Below are positions 25,511-34,765 of a DNA stretch of 64,000 nucleotides, one piece after another. Position numbers and translations under genes: made by a program. The stretch is from an uncultured Angelakisella sp. Lineage in GTDB: Bacteria; Bacillota; Clostridia; Oscillospirales; Ruminococcaceae. Location: contig CAJUFK010000004.1 in the NCBI GenBank assembly GCA_910585535.1, positions 1-64,000 on the forward strand, written 5' to 3'. The stretch's first letter is position 1. Every line of letters starts with the position of its first letter. The notes beneath the pieces are model-generated. The model had not been told where the DNA came from. It did not search any database and was given only the letters and a program-made list of their open reading frames with translations.

Positions 25511-26638
25511 ATGAAGGCTGATCCCTCACGGAACGGTTGGATTGAAATTCTTCGCTTCCTATTCGCCTGTGCCATTGTTGGCATCCATATGAGCGGGTAT
25601 TACGCAGAACAAGGTCATTACTTTCACAGCGGCTATATTGTAATAGATGCCTTTTTTGTCTTGACCGGGCTTCTGGCGATGATCTCCCTCCGGCGTTCTT
25701 ATTGCTTCACCCCAGAGCTTACACCGTTGCAGCGGCTGCTGACCCTCCTAAAGAAAAAATGGCTGAAGGTTTACCCTCTCTACCTACTTTCCTTTGTGAT
25801 TCTTTTCCTGTTCCAGGAGACGATGGAATATCACAATAACTTATATGGTATGCTTAACGGGTTTGCCGCTGCCACAGGAGAGTTGCTGGGGGTCGCCGTT
25901 CTTGGTCTGGGGGGCGGCATAGCCACAAAGGGTGCTTTATATTATAACCTTCCGGGATGGTATTTTTCGGCTATGTTGATTGGGCTGGCCGTTGTGCTGT
26001 TTCTTGCAATCTGGCTGAAGGATTTGTTTCTGCCGCTTATCGCACCAGGGGTGGCCGTGTTGCTTTATGGGTATCTCCATCTCAAAGTGGGTCACCTGCA
26101 AATCTGGGAGATTTTGGGAGATCGCTACCTGTTTCCTCTTTGGCGGGCTATCGCCGGTCTTTGCCTGGGAGCTTTCGCCAGCCTACTGTATGACAGTCTG
26201 TGCACAGTGCGTTTGCGCTGGGCCGGCAGAGTGCTTCGCAGTGGGGCAGAGCTGCTGATGGCAGCTTGGATCTTATGGTACGCTTTCCGCCCTTGGGCGC
26301 AGTGGGGCGTGGTTGATTTTTCGGTTCCCTTTGCCGCTGCGCTCCTTTTTCCAATGCTGCTCAGCCATTCCCGGGTTTCCGGGAAGATGGGGGACAGTGT
26401 CCCCCATAAAGCTGCCTGCTGGCTGGGATATATCAGTTTGCCCTTATGGCTGAACCATTATCTTGTGATACAGGTTTTCCGTATCCTTCAGCTCCAGGGT
26501 GGTATTTGGACGATGTACTTTTCCATCCTTGCCATTTCGGTTGCAGTAGCGGTAATGGTACAAACAATAAGCACGATCTTGCAAAAGGTGTGCGCTTACC
26601 TGTGGCGGAAAGGCAAAAATCTTTTGATTGAGAGTTGA
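25511..26638 (+). CDS. Acyltransferase 3 family membrane protein
   Basis: A 375-residue protein with about ten hydrophobic helices, the acyltransferase 3 (OafA/WecH-like) layout. The first helix carries FACAIVGIHMSGYY with the conserved His, followed by IDAFFVLTG. Such proteins O-acetylate or otherwise O-acylate surface glycans from the cytoplasmic acyl donor. Starts one base after the epimerase gene. Suggests that the glycan made here is acylated. Confidence 0.85.
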   Translation: MKADPSRNGWIEILRFLFACAIVGIHMSGYYAEQGHYFHSGYIVIDAFFVLTGLLAMISLRRSYCFTPELTPLQRLLTLLKKKWLKVYPLYLLSFVILFLFQETMEYHNNLYGMLNGFAAATGELLGVAVLGLGGGIATKGALYYNLPGWYFSAMLIGLAVVLFLAIWLKDLFLPLIAPGVAVLLYGYLHLKVGHLQIWEILGDRYLFPLWRAIAGLCLGAFASLLYDSLCTVRLRWAGRVLRSGAELLMAAWILWYAFRPWAQWGVVDFSVPFAAALLFPMLLSHSRVSGKMGDSVPHKAACWLGYISLPLWLNHYLVIQVFRILQLQGGIWTMYFSILAISVAVAVMVQTISTILQKVCAYLWRKGKNLLIES

Positions 26639-26644
26639 AAAAAG

Positions 26645-27790
26645 ATGGACACTTTAATTGTGGGCTGCGGCCTGACTGGCGCAGTTATTGCCCGGCATCT
26701 TGCGGAACAGGGGAAACGGGTGGAAGTCTGGGAGCGACGGGATCATATTGGCGGGAATATGTACGACTATGTGGATAATAACGGTATTCGGGTGCATCGA
26801 TATGGCCCCCATGTCTTCCACACTTATGGGGAGAACCTGAAGGATTATATGCTTCGCTATGGGCAGTGGGTTCCCTTCTTCATCACCTGCCGGGTAGAAA
26901 TGCTGGGGAAAGTGACCCCTTCCCCCTTCAACTACCAAACCATTGACGACTACTATTCCCCGCAAAAAGCTGCCGCATTGAAGGCCACACTAAAACAAGC
27001 CTATCCGGGACGGGACAAGGCCACTATTGTGGAGCTGCTGGAAAGCAGCGACCCGTTGATTAAAGAATATGCAGATTTTCTCTTTGCGAAGGACTATTCC
27101 CTTTACACGGCAAAGCAGTGGGGCATCTCCCCGGCGGAAATTGACCCTAGCGTACTGAGGCGGGTTCCGGTGCTGTTTTCCTACAAAGATGGTTACTTTG
27201 ATGATACCTGGCAGATGGTTCCGGTGGATGGCTACACCGCCTGGTTTTTCAAGCTGCTGGATTATCCCAATATCACCGTGCGATTAAATGTGGAGGCGTT
27301 GGATCACATAAAGATCGCCGGAGACAAAATCCTGTTGGATGGTGTTCCCTTTGCAGGTCAAGTGATTTACACCGGTGCAGTGGACGAGCTGCTGGGGAAA
27401 AAATATGGAGCACTGCCCTACCGCAGTCTACGCTTTGAATGGCGAACCGGGGAGGGGGAGCATTGCCTGGCGGCCCCGCTGGTGGCCTACCCGGAGGCGG
27501 AAGGTTATACCCGTATTACCGAGTACAGCCATTTCCCGCAGAAGCAGCGGCAAAAACAAACCAGCCTGGCCTATGAATACCCCCTGCCTTATCAGGAGGG
27601 GAGCAAGGCTGAGCCATACTATCCGATTTTGACAGAGGAGAGTAAAGAACGGCACGAGCGGTATCTCCATGAATTGCGGCGGATCAGGAATCTTACCTGC
27701 TGCGGCCGGCTGGCGGATTTCAAGTACTATAATATGGATCAGGCATTAGCGCGGGCATTGGCATGTAGTGAAGAAGAATTAGAGGGATGA
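26645..27790 (+). CDS. glf: UDP-galactopyranose mutase (copy 1)
   Basis: A 381-residue flavoenzyme. The FAD-binding loop VGCGLTGAVIARHLAE is at about 6-20, RRDHIGGNMYDY and HRYGPHVFHT follow, and the SLRFEW and YPILTEESKE stretches contain the substrate/flavin contacts. Converts UDP-galactopyranose to UDP-galactofuranose. This copy has high GC. It differs clearly from copy 2, for example lacking the SLPFNMYTF box form and carrying PSPFNYQTI instead. It may act on a different nucleotide sugar. Located five to six bases after the acyltransferase. Confidence 0.88.
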   Translation: MDTLIVGCGLTGAVIARHLAEQGKRVEVWERRDHIGGNMYDYVDNNGIRVHRYGPHVFHTYGENLKDYMLRYGQWVPFFITCRVEMLGKVTPSPFNYQTIDDYYSPQKAAALKATLKQAYPGRDKATIVELLESSDPLIKEYADFLFAKDYSLYTAKQWGISPAEIDPSVLRRVPVLFSYKDGYFDDTWQMVPVDGYTAWFFKLLDYPNITVRLNVEALDHIKIAGDKILLDGVPFAGQVIYTGAVDELLGKKYGALPYRSLRFEWRTGEGEHCLAAPLVAYPEAEGYTRITEYSHFPQKQRQKQTSLAYEYPLPYQEGSKAEPYYPILTEESKERHERYLHELRRIRNLTCCGRLADFKYYNMDQALARALACSEEELEG

Positions 27791-27847
27791 GTGCGGAGAA
27801 AAGATAACCGAAGTGGTACGGATTTTTCATCGAAAGAGGTGCAGGGC

Positions 27848-29017
27848 TTGTCAAAAGAAAAAGGCAGGGAAACACTTTCTGTTTCAAAAGCGGCAGCTTC
27901 CGCCATTCTCTGCAATCATTATGACTATTTGATTGTTGGCAGCGGCCTTTATGGCTTGACTTTTGCCCGGGAAATGACCGACCATGGCAAAACATGCCTG
28001 GTGATAGACAAGCGTCCAGATCCCGGCGGAAATGTTTTTTGCGAAATGGTGGATGGCATCACTGTCCATCGATACGGCGCACATATTTTTCATACAAATA
28101 ATAAAACCGTGTGGGACTATGTATGCCGCTTTGCAAAATTTCTGCCATATACTCATAAGGTCATAGCAAAAAACGGAAACGGGATTTACAGCCTGCCCTT
28201 TAATATGTACACATTTTATCAAATGTGGGGCGTTGATTCGCCGGAAGAAGCGAAAAAAAAGATTTCCGAACAAAGTAGCTGCGCCGGGTTGATAAAAAAC
28301 CTAGAAGACCAGGCGATATCACTTGTGGGATATGATGTCTATGAAAAACTTGTAAAGTATTATACCCAAAAGCAATGGGGAAAAAGCTGCAAGGATCTCC
28401 CCGCCTCCATTATAAAACGCATTCCGCTTCGTTTTGAATATGATGACCGCTATTTTACAGATCGATATCAGGGAATTCCTGATGGCGGTTATAACGCACT
28501 TGTAGAAAATATGCTTTCCGGCATTCCGATTATTACAAGAATAAGTTATCAGCAACTCATCAAAAAATATCCCAATATTGCGAAAAGAATCGTTTATACC
28601 GGCCCTATCGATGAATTTTTTCACTACGAACTGGGGAAATTGGAATACAGGAGCCTACGCTTCGAAACATTTCTTCTCAACCAGCCGGACTTTCAGGGCT
28701 ATTCCGTTGTAAATTATTGTGATGCGGAAACGCCATTTACGCGCATTATCGAACACAAGCACTTTACCGATGTAAAGGCGAAAAAGACAGTTATCACCTA
28801 TGAATATCCGGAGGCATGGAAGCCGGGGAAAGATGCTTATTATCCAATAAACGATAATCACAACAGTTCCTTGTATCAGCAGTATTTAGAGCTTGCCGCA
28901 AAGCGCCCTGAGGTTATTTTCGGAGGCCGGTTAGGAGCGTACAAATACTACAATATGGATGAAGCTGTTGCCGCCGCAATAGAAGCAGCCTCAAAAGAGC
29001 GAAAGGAAAACTCATAA
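27848..29017 (+). CDS. glf: UDP-galactopyranose mutase (copy 2)
   Basis: A UDP-galactopyranose mutase of about 389 residues. LIVGSGLYGLTFAREM is the FAD loop, then DPGGNVF, HRYGAHIFHT, SLPFNMYTF and a C-terminal GGRLGAYKYYNMD. TTG 27848 with AGAGGTG seven bases ahead is preferred; the frame is open from a GTG at 27791 that directly follows copy 1 but has a short spacing. Even so, about 20 extra residues precede the Rossmann strand. AT-rich, unlike copy 1, so of separate origin. It most resembles canonical bacterial Glf. Confidence 0.88.
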   Translation: MSKEKGRETLSVSKAAASAILCNHYDYLIVGSGLYGLTFAREMTDHGKTCLVIDKRPDPGGNVFCEMVDGITVHRYGAHIFHTNNKTVWDYVCRFAKFLPYTHKVIAKNGNGIYSLPFNMYTFYQMWGVDSPEEAKKKISEQSSCAGLIKNLEDQAISLVGYDVYEKLVKYYTQKQWGKSCKDLPASIIKRIPLRFEYDDRYFTDRYQGIPDGGYNALVENMLSGIPIITRISYQQLIKKYPNIAKRIVYTGPIDEFFHYELGKLEYRSLRFETFLLNQPDFQGYSVVNYCDAETPFTRIIEHKHFTDVKAKKTVITYEYPEAWKPGKDAYYPINDNHNSSLYQQYLELAAKRPEVIFGGRLGAYKYYNMDEAVAAAIEAASKERKENS

Positions 29018-29160
29018 GAATTATAAATTCAGTTCGCCCAAATGTGGATTTTGCCGCCATTTCCATCCTCATCAATGACGGTACCCTGGATTCCTTCAAT
29101 ATCATTTTCATTGCCGATGAGTTGGAGTCAAAAAACTTCAATGCTGTAAATGTCATGTGA
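29011..29160 (+). pseudogene. Acyl carrier protein remnant
   Basis: One frame overlapping and following the end of glf copy 2 reads IIRIINSV-type residues, then VRPNVDF, LINDG and TLDSFNII, then ADELE and NFNAV before TGA at 29158-29160. This matches D-alanyl or acyl carrier proteins (VRPDVDF, LIDDG, LDSFDI, with Ser in DSF as phosphopantetheine site). The usual stretch of roughly 12-15 residues between ELE and NFNSV is missing, the C-terminus stops early and no normal start or RBS is seen. A degraded carrier gene from a glycan-acylation module is the best reading. Confidence 0.6.
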
Positions 29161-29197
29161 AAAATAAATTATATTATTATAAAAAAGTAGTAAAACA

Positions 29198-30601
29198 ATG
29201 ATCCGAAAAAACCAACCTATCCTAAACTTTCTAAACATAGCCAGTGACTTTATCCTTATTACTTTATCATATCCAATGGCCATGTACACCCGCCTGGAGC
29301 TGCTAGGCGGACACAGCCAGATGCCTCTTCTTTCCCCGCCTTACTATTTCATGGCCGGATGCTGCGCCATCCTCACCGTTTTTGTCTACTATATCCTGGG
29401 GTTGTACGGTTCTCAACGCCTGAAGCAAAGCACAGGAGAGCTTTTTCAGGTTCCGCTGGTAAACGGCATTGTCACCTTAGTGGCCATGTCCCTCCTGTAC
29501 CTTACCCGAATCATGGAGTTCCCACGCTTGGCAGTGGCCCTCTTCTGGCTCTTCTCCAGCCTGCTGGTCATCGCCAAGCGCACCCTCTGCTGGGGCCTCC
29601 TCCGCTATTACCGCAGCCAGGGATATAACCAAAAGTATGTTGTGGTTGTCGGCAACGGCCACCTGGCAAAGCAGTATCTGCAAAACATCCGGGAGAATCC
29701 CCAGATGGGGATTCTCTCCATCGGCTATGTCAGCAAAGCAGAGCGCCCGGAATTAGGCGAATGCCTTGGCAGCTACGAAGACCTGGAAAAGATCCTGGTT
29801 CGCCACAAACCGGACGAGCTTATCGTTGCCCTGGAACCCCACGAAACCCAATTCATGAAGCCAGTCTTAGCCGCAGCAGATAAAGAAGGGGTTCGCCTCA
29901 GTCTCATTCCCTTCTACAACGATTACATCCCCGCCCACCCCACCATCGATGTCATCGGCCAAACCCGCCTTATCGATATGCGGGCCACCCCCCTGGATAA
30001 TCTGGGCTGGGCCATTCTAAAACGAGCGATGGATATTGCTGGGTCCCTAATGTTGATTATCCTCACCAGCCCCATCATGCTAGCAACCGCGATTGGGGTA
30101 AGGCTAAGCAGTCCCGGTCCCATCCTTTTCCGCCAAGAACGGATCGGCAAAAACAAAAAGCCCTTCACCATGCTGAAATTCCGCAGCATGAAGCAGAACG
30201 CAAAAGAGACCACCGCCTGGAGCACCAACAGCGACCCCAGAAAAACGAAGTTTGGCAGCTTCATCCGCAAATACAGCATTGACGAACTGCCCCAGCTCTT
30301 CAATGTCCTGGCCGGGGACATGAGTTTGGTAGGCCCCCGCCCGGAGATCCTCTTCCATGTGCGCCACTTCAAGGAGGAAGTTCCCCTCTACCTGGTGCGC
30401 CAGCAGGTGCGCCCGGGGATGACCGGCTGGGCCCAGGTAAACGGCCTGCGGGGGGATACCAGCATCGAGGAGCGGGTGAAGTACGACATTTGGTACATCG
30501 AAAATTGGAGCCTGGAGCTGGACATCCGCATCCTGCTGAAAACCGCTTTCGGCGGGATGATCAACAACGAACAGCTGACAGAGGATAAACGCCATGAATG
30601 A
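29198..30601 (+). CDS. Exopolysaccharide polyprenyl glycosylphosphotransferase
   Basis: A 467-residue priming enzyme that puts the first sugar-phosphate onto undecaprenyl phosphate. Four N-terminal helices (about 10-120), a nucleotide-binding-like middle (VVVGNGHLAKQYL at about 150), then the bacterial sugar transferase domain from about 270 (LKRAMDIAGS, FRQERIGKNKKPFTMLKFRSM split over 2 motifs, DELPQLFNVL, LVGPRPE). Length matches WcaJ/WbaP-like proteins. It starts 38 bases after the carrier-protein remnant and overlaps the next gene by eight bases. Confidence 0.93.
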   Translation: MIRKNQPILNFLNIASDFILITLSYPMAMYTRLELLGGHSQMPLLSPPYYFMAGCCAILTVFVYYILGLYGSQRLKQSTGELFQVPLVNGIVTLVAMSLLYLTRIMEFPRLAVALFWLFSSLLVIAKRTLCWGLLRYYRSQGYNQKYVVVVGNGHLAKQYLQNIRENPQMGILSIGYVSKAERPELGECLGSYEDLEKILVRHKPDELIVALEPHETQFMKPVLAAADKEGVRLSLIPFYNDYIPAHPTIDVIGQTRLIDMRATPLDNLGWAILKRAMDIAGSLMLIILTSPIMLATAIGVRLSSPGPILFRQERIGKNKKPFTMLKFRSMKQNAKETTAWSTNSDPRKTKFGSFIRKYSIDELPQLFNVLAGDMSLVGPRPEILFHVRHFKEEVPLYLVRQQVRPGMTGWAQVNGLRGDTSIEERVKYDIWYIENWSLELDIRILLKTAFGGMINNEQLTEDKRHE

Positions 30602-31673
30602 GCCCATCCGAGTGGCCCAGGTCCTGAACCGCATGGACAGCGGCGGGATCGAATCGGTGGTGATGAATTATTACCGCCATATTGATAGAAAAAAGATTCA
30701 ATTTGATTTTTATTTTACTCAAAATAGTTCCTTCCCTCAGAGGGAAGAATTGGAGCAGCTGGGGGCGAGGATCTACCTGATACCGCCATATAGCAAACCG
30801 CTAAAATATCATAAAGTCCTCTATCAAGCCTTCCGAGAAAGAAAGTATAGGATCGTTCACGCCCATCTCAGTACCATGTCAGTCTTCGCCCTTTTTGCGG
30901 CGTGGAGGGCCAGAGTACCAGTGCGGATCTGCCATAACCACACCACCGCCTATTGGGGAGAGGGGGCAAAAACGCTCCTGAAGTACATACTCCGCCCCTG
31001 GAACAAGCTGTTTGCCACCGACTATTTTGCCTGCGGAGAAACCGCGGGGCGCTGGATGTATGGGGACCACTGCTTTGATCAAGGGAAAGTCACCGTGATG
31101 CCTAACGCCATTGATACCCAAAGGTTTGCCTTTGACGCGGAGGTCAGAAAGCGGCTGAGAGATGAGCTGAAGATTCCCCAAGATGCCTTTGTTATTGGCC
31201 ATGTGGGACGCTTCATGTATCAGAAGAACCACGGCTTTTTGATAGATATTTTCGCAGAGGTGCTGAAAAAGAAACCGGAAGCAATCCTCCTTTTAATCGG
31301 GGAAGGAGAGCTAATGGAAAACATCCAGGCCAAGGTCAAAGCAAAGGGTATCAGCGACAATGTCGTTTTTACCGGAGCCCGCAAGGATGTAAACCAGCTT
31401 TACAGTGTGATGGATGTATTCTGTCTCCCCAGCTTCTACGAGGGAATGCCGGTGGTCGCCTGGGAAGCCCAGGCAAATGGATTGCCCTGTGTTTTTTCGG
31501 ATAAGGTCACACAGGAGGTCATTTGTGGTAAAGGTTGTTATTCTCTGAAATTAAGGCAAAGTACGAGTGATTGGGCAGAAGCATTATCTACCGTAAAAAA
31601 CCGGAATGTCTGCACAATACCGGACATCCATAAATCCGCAGTTTGGCTAACGGATTTTTACAGTGGAAGGTAA
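30594..31673 (+). CDS. GT4-family glycosyltransferase
   Basis: A 359-residue GT-B enzyme. The N-terminal half begins RVAQVLNRMDSGGIES, a glycine-rich acceptor loop; the C-terminal half has IGHVGRF, GEGEL, FTGARKDV and PSFYEGMPVVAWEA, the EX7E donor site. Length is normal for retaining GT4 enzymes. Starts eight bases inside the priming transferase gene, so it probably adds the second sugar. It is the last intact gene of the polysaccharide locus. Confidence 0.9.
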   Translation: MNEPIRVAQVLNRMDSGGIESVVMNYYRHIDRKKIQFDFYFTQNSSFPQREELEQLGARIYLIPPYSKPLKYHKVLYQAFRERKYRIVHAHLSTMSVFALFAAWRARVPVRICHNHTTAYWGEGAKTLLKYILRPWNKLFATDYFACGETAGRWMYGDHCFDQGKVTVMPNAIDTQRFAFDAEVRKRLRDELKIPQDAFVIGHVGRFMYQKNHGFLIDIFAEVLKKKPEAILLLIGEGELMENIQAKVKAKGISDNVVFTGARKDVNQLYSVMDVFCLPSFYEGMPVVAWEAQANGLPCVFSDKVTQEVICGKGCYSLKLRQSTSDWAEALSTVKNRNVCTIPDIHKSAVWLTDFYSGR

Positions 31674-31684
31674 GGGAGATTGTT

Positions 31685-31735
31685 ATGAGCGGTAAAAAAG
31701 TACTTACGAGACTGTTGCAAGAAAATCCATATTAA
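31685..31735 (+). pseudogene. Truncated start of a lost gene at the end of the glycan operon
   Basis: AAGGGAG precedes an ATG by seven bases, and 16 codons (MSGKKVLTRLLQENPY) run to TAA. The good ribosome site and position right after the GT4 gene suggest the 5' end of a further operon gene cut off when the next region joined. No match can be named. The rest of 31736-31822 is AT-rich and without a gene. Confidence 0.35.
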
Positions 31736-31822
31736 CTGTGAAAAAAATTTCAAATAGGTTATACAAAAACATCAGAGCCGGTAAAGATTAAAAAGGGAAA
31801 ATTAAAAGCACATAATACGTTG

Positions 31823-32494
31823 CTATATATCCAGTGCTTTCACATCACTCAATTTCCTCCGGATCTCCTCCGACTTTTCCCCCTGGATATACTGCTGCTG
31901 CTTTGGGACATACAGGTAACCAAACGCTTTCAAAAGCTCCTTGGCCCTCTCTTGCTCAAGATCCAGCAGTTCGGCAAGTTCAGAAGAATTCCATCGCTTG
32001 CGGGAAAAAATGATGTCAAAGCAGGTCTGCGGTGGCTGCTGTTTTGGAAGAAAATGGTTTTGCAGATAGCAAAACAGATCCCTCAAACTGAACCCGGAGA
32101 TCGTTACAAAGGTTGCAATAATAGTAAGAATCGGGAATACACTTTCCCAAATTTCTTCAAGCGGCAGGAATCCGGGTCCGCCTGCCCAGGGGTAATCGGT
32201 CGTGATGTGGATCGTATCGTCTGAAATATTGTGGGTATGTAAAAAATCCTTGACTTTTGCCTTCTCAAACGGAACGAAATAAATCGCCTTTCCATCAGTA
32301 AATAAATACGGCAGAAGAGGGTCATTCCAGGTGAAGACCCCGCTGAAGGGGTAGTAGTGCGATAGATCAGCGTTCATACATCCAACAGCATTCAGCAACT
32401 GCTGAATGGTTGCATCATCATCTAGTATAATAACTTTTTTCTGTGGCGCCTGCTCGTCCAGTGCAGCATTGCGAATGACAATATCGAGCTTCAT
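31823..32494 (-). CDS. Protein of unknown function with one membrane segment
   Basis: A 223-residue protein not recognised. An N-terminal ~110 residues are soluble, starting with beta-like strands (KLDIVIRN, KKVIILDDDATIQQLLNAVG, loosely like a beta-grasp fold). One hydrophobic segment lies near 118-135 (VFPILTIIATFVTISGF). The C-terminal 60 residues (WNSSELAELLDLEQ, AKELLKAFGYLYV) resemble a winged helix. Its ATG overlaps the stop of the DUF6076 gene by four bases, so both are one unit. Function unknown. Confidence 0.7.
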   Translation of the reverse strand: MKLDIVIRNAALDEQAPQKKVIILDDDATIQQLLNAVGCMNADLSHYYPFSGVFTWNDPLLPYLFTDGKAIYFVPFEKAKVKDFLHTHNISDDTIHITTDYPWAGGPGFLPLEEIWESVFPILTIIATFVTISGFSLRDLFCYLQNHFLPKQQPPQTCFDIIFSRKRWNSSELAELLDLEQERAKELLKAFGYLYVPKQQQYIQGEKSEEIRRKLSDVKALDI

Positions 32495-33576
32495 AACCTC
32501 TCCTCCCGGTTTAACTTGATCCGCAGCCCTTCAATGATTTCCGCTTTTTCTTCCTCACTTTTTGCCGTATCATACTGCCCTAGGGCTTTGTCCCGCATGA
32601 TTTCTGCCCGCCGGCTCCATCTCTCAAACTCCGCCTTGCTCATCTTTCCTTTTCTGGTCCGGGCAAAAAACTTTTTGTAAGCCCGCTGGTGTACCATCCA
32701 GACCTCGTTATTTCGCACCTTCTCCCGGAAACTGCTCTTCGCCCCGATCTCCCGGCAAGTGGCTTTCTCCTCCCCCGGGGCGATGTTGGTGCAGTAGGAG
32801 TAGCTTGCCCCAGGCGTCTGTAAAAACCACTTCCCGCAGTTGGTGCACCGCTTGGGGATAAATCCCTTCTGTAATCCCCGCATGAACTCCACATAAACAA
32901 AGTCGATGAGCCGGTCAAAATACATCTTCTCCACCAGCTCCGGCTTGCATCCGGCCATGTTCAGCATGGCAAACTGGATATTCACTTGGGGCGCGTCCAC
33001 ATCCGGTGATGCCCCCAGACTGACACCGCTCACATAAGGCTCCAAAAATTTTTGCAGCATCCGTTCCGCCAGAGGTTCTTTCCTCTGGCCCTTTTTCTTT
33101 TCAAAGGGGGTACCCTCATAGAAGCTGTCCAGAAACCAGGTGTACTGCTGTTGGATCACAGCCAGATCGTCCCGGACCCGGTAATACAGCCGCAGATAGC
33201 TGTCATCTCCGGCGGCGATGTCCTCCGCAATATAGCGGTGGGCATTTTCATCGATGGAGGCGAGATAGGCCAAAGGGTCTGCTGTCTCCAAAAACCGGAT
33301 AAAGATGCGGTAGAAGGGCATCGCGACCAATTCCTCTGTCAGAGAAAAAAGATGGTCTGGGATCGTATCCAGATTTTTTTCGGTAATGGCCTGCTCCAAG
33401 GCGGAGAACTTTTGCAGGTATGGTTTGGTATCGTAGTTGAGCAGGTCGGTGAGCACCGTACCGTAGGGAATCGGATCGGAAATGTCCTCCAGCCAATATC
33501 TTTTTGCGCCGAACTGTACCTCGGTATGTTCTACACACCGGCGAAAATTGAAAATATCCTTCCCCAAAACACCCAT
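32491..33576 (-). CDS. DUF6076-like protein with C-terminal zinc motif
   Basis: A 361-residue protein, common in Clostridia mobile islands, with a helical N-terminal ~220 residues and a C-terminal module CTNCGKWFLQ, YSYCTN and ATCREIGA that places four cysteines for a zinc site. The family resemblance (DUF6076) is from memory of the motif and not proven. Followed by a coupled membrane-segment protein. A consensus promoter lies 58 bases upstream on this strand. Role unknown; the zinc module suggests nucleic-acid binding. Confidence 0.75.
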   Translation of the reverse strand: MGVLGKDIFNFRRCVEHTEVQFGAKRYWLEDISDPIPYGTVLTDLLNYDTKPYLQKFSALEQAITEKNLDTIPDHLFSLTEELVAMPFYRIFIRFLETADPLAYLASIDENAHRYIAEDIAAGDDSYLRLYYRVRDDLAVIQQQYTWFLDSFYEGTPFEKKKGQRKEPLAERMLQKFLEPYVSGVSLGASPDVDAPQVNIQFAMLNMAGCKPELVEKMYFDRLIDFVYVEFMRGLQKGFIPKRCTNCGKWFLQTPGASYSYCTNIAPGEEKATCREIGAKSSFREKVRNNEVWMVHQRAYKKFFARTRKGKMSKAEFERWSRRAEIMRDKALGQYDTAKSEEEKAEIIEGLRIKLNREERL

Positions 33577-33633
33577 GTCCGTTCTCCCCCCCGGTAGAGA
33601 ATCTGTTTTTTGCGATATAGAGTATCTATCAAT

Positions 33634-33662
33634 ATTATAGATTCCCTATTGCCAACTGTCAA
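33634..33662 (-). promoter_or_regulatory. Consensus sigma-A promoter of the DUF6076 unit
   Basis: On the minus strand TTGACA (33657-33662), a 17-base spacer and TATAAT (33634-33639) form a perfect consensus promoter. A small inverted repeat (ATAGA-gta-TCTAT) lies just downstream near 33617-33629 and may be an operator. Confidence 0.8.
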
Positions 33663-33724
33663 GAAATCTGTTACCCTAAAGATGGGCGAACAAATATTCT
33701 AAAGGGAGAGGAGGAAAGAAAGAC

Positions 33725-34765
33725 ATGGAACGGCTCAAAACTATTGATGGAGAAACCTTGCTGAGGGAACCCTTGCAGCCGCTGAACTTCATTGTGGAAA
33801 CGCTGCTTTCCCAGGGCTTGCATATCCTGGCAGGCTCCCCGAAGGTGGGAAAATCCTGGCTGGCTCTGTGGCTCAGTGTCCAGGTGGCGAAGGGGGAACC
33901 GGTCTGGGGAATGGAGGTGAGGCAAGGCACAACGCTCTACCTTTGCCTGGAGGATTCCCGCCTGCGGATTCAAAATCGCTTGTCCGAGATCACCGAAAGC
34001 GCCCCCGCCAGTGTCCACTTCTGTACCGAATGTTCCCCTCTTGGCAAAGGGCTGGAACAGCAGCTGGAAACCTTTCTGACAGACCACAGCGATACTGTCC
34101 TGGTAATTATCGACACCCTGCAAATGATCCGAGGCGTCCGTTTCGACAACGCCTACGCCAATGACTACCGGGATCTGTCCGTCCTCAAAAAGATCGCGGA
34201 CAGGCATCAGATCGCCATTCTGCTGATCCACCACCTGCGCAAGGAAGGGGCGGAGGATGTGTTCGCCCGCATCTCCGGCACCACCGCCATCAGCGGAGCG
34301 GTGGACAGTAGCTTCACCTTGGTGGAAGAACAGCGGGGGAGCGGCAGGGCAAAGCTGTTCTGTGTGGGCCGGGACATTGAGTATCGGGAGATCACGCTGG
34401 AGCGGAACGAAGAAAATGTCTGGGAGATGCAGTCAGATTCCTTCCGCCAGCCGGAATTGCTGGGGGATAAGGTGGTACAGCTCCTGGACCGGATGACCAG
34501 GGAACAGCCGACCTTTATCGGCACTCCCACCCAGCTGGTGGAGACCATTGACCCTTTGGGAACCGAGAATCTCTCCCCCAAACGGATCGCCCGGAGGATC
34601 GAGCAAAGCGCAGGAATGCTGGGAAAACTGGGCATCACCAGCCTGACCCGGAGGAGCAATGGCAAGCGGCTTATCGAGCTGCACCGTGCCGACAGTGCCG
34701 CTGAGCAGTGTACCCCGAGGCTTGACCCTGTTGCCCCTGCCAGCGCCCCGGAAAGGCCGCCGTAG
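33725..34765 (+). CDS. AAA/RecA-fold ATPase of RepA type
   Basis: A 346-residue ATPase like RepA-type hexameric helicases carried by plasmids and integrative elements. Walker A GSPKVGKS is at 37-44, Walker B VLVIIDTLQ at about 122, and LLIHHLRK is the sensor/H strand. The C-terminal ~110 residues look like a winged-helix DNA-binding part, ending in a Pro/Ala-rich tail. RBS GGGAGAGGAGG is upstream of the ATG. No primase or relaxase partner is found nearby, so it is an orphan replication gene of a decayed element. Confidence 0.82.
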   Translation: MERLKTIDGETLLREPLQPLNFIVETLLSQGLHILAGSPKVGKSWLALWLSVQVAKGEPVWGMEVRQGTTLYLCLEDSRLRIQNRLSEITESAPASVHFCTECSPLGKGLEQQLETFLTDHSDTVLVIIDTLQMIRGVRFDNAYANDYRDLSVLKKIADRHQIAILLIHHLRKEGAEDVFARISGTTAISGAVDSSFTLVEEQRGSGRAKLFCVGRDIEYREITLERNEENVWEMQSDSFRQPELLGDKVVQLLDRMTREQPTFIGTPTQLVETIDPLGTENLSPKRIARRIEQSAGMLGKLGITSLTRRSNGKRLIELHRADSAAEQCTPRLDPVAPASAPERPP

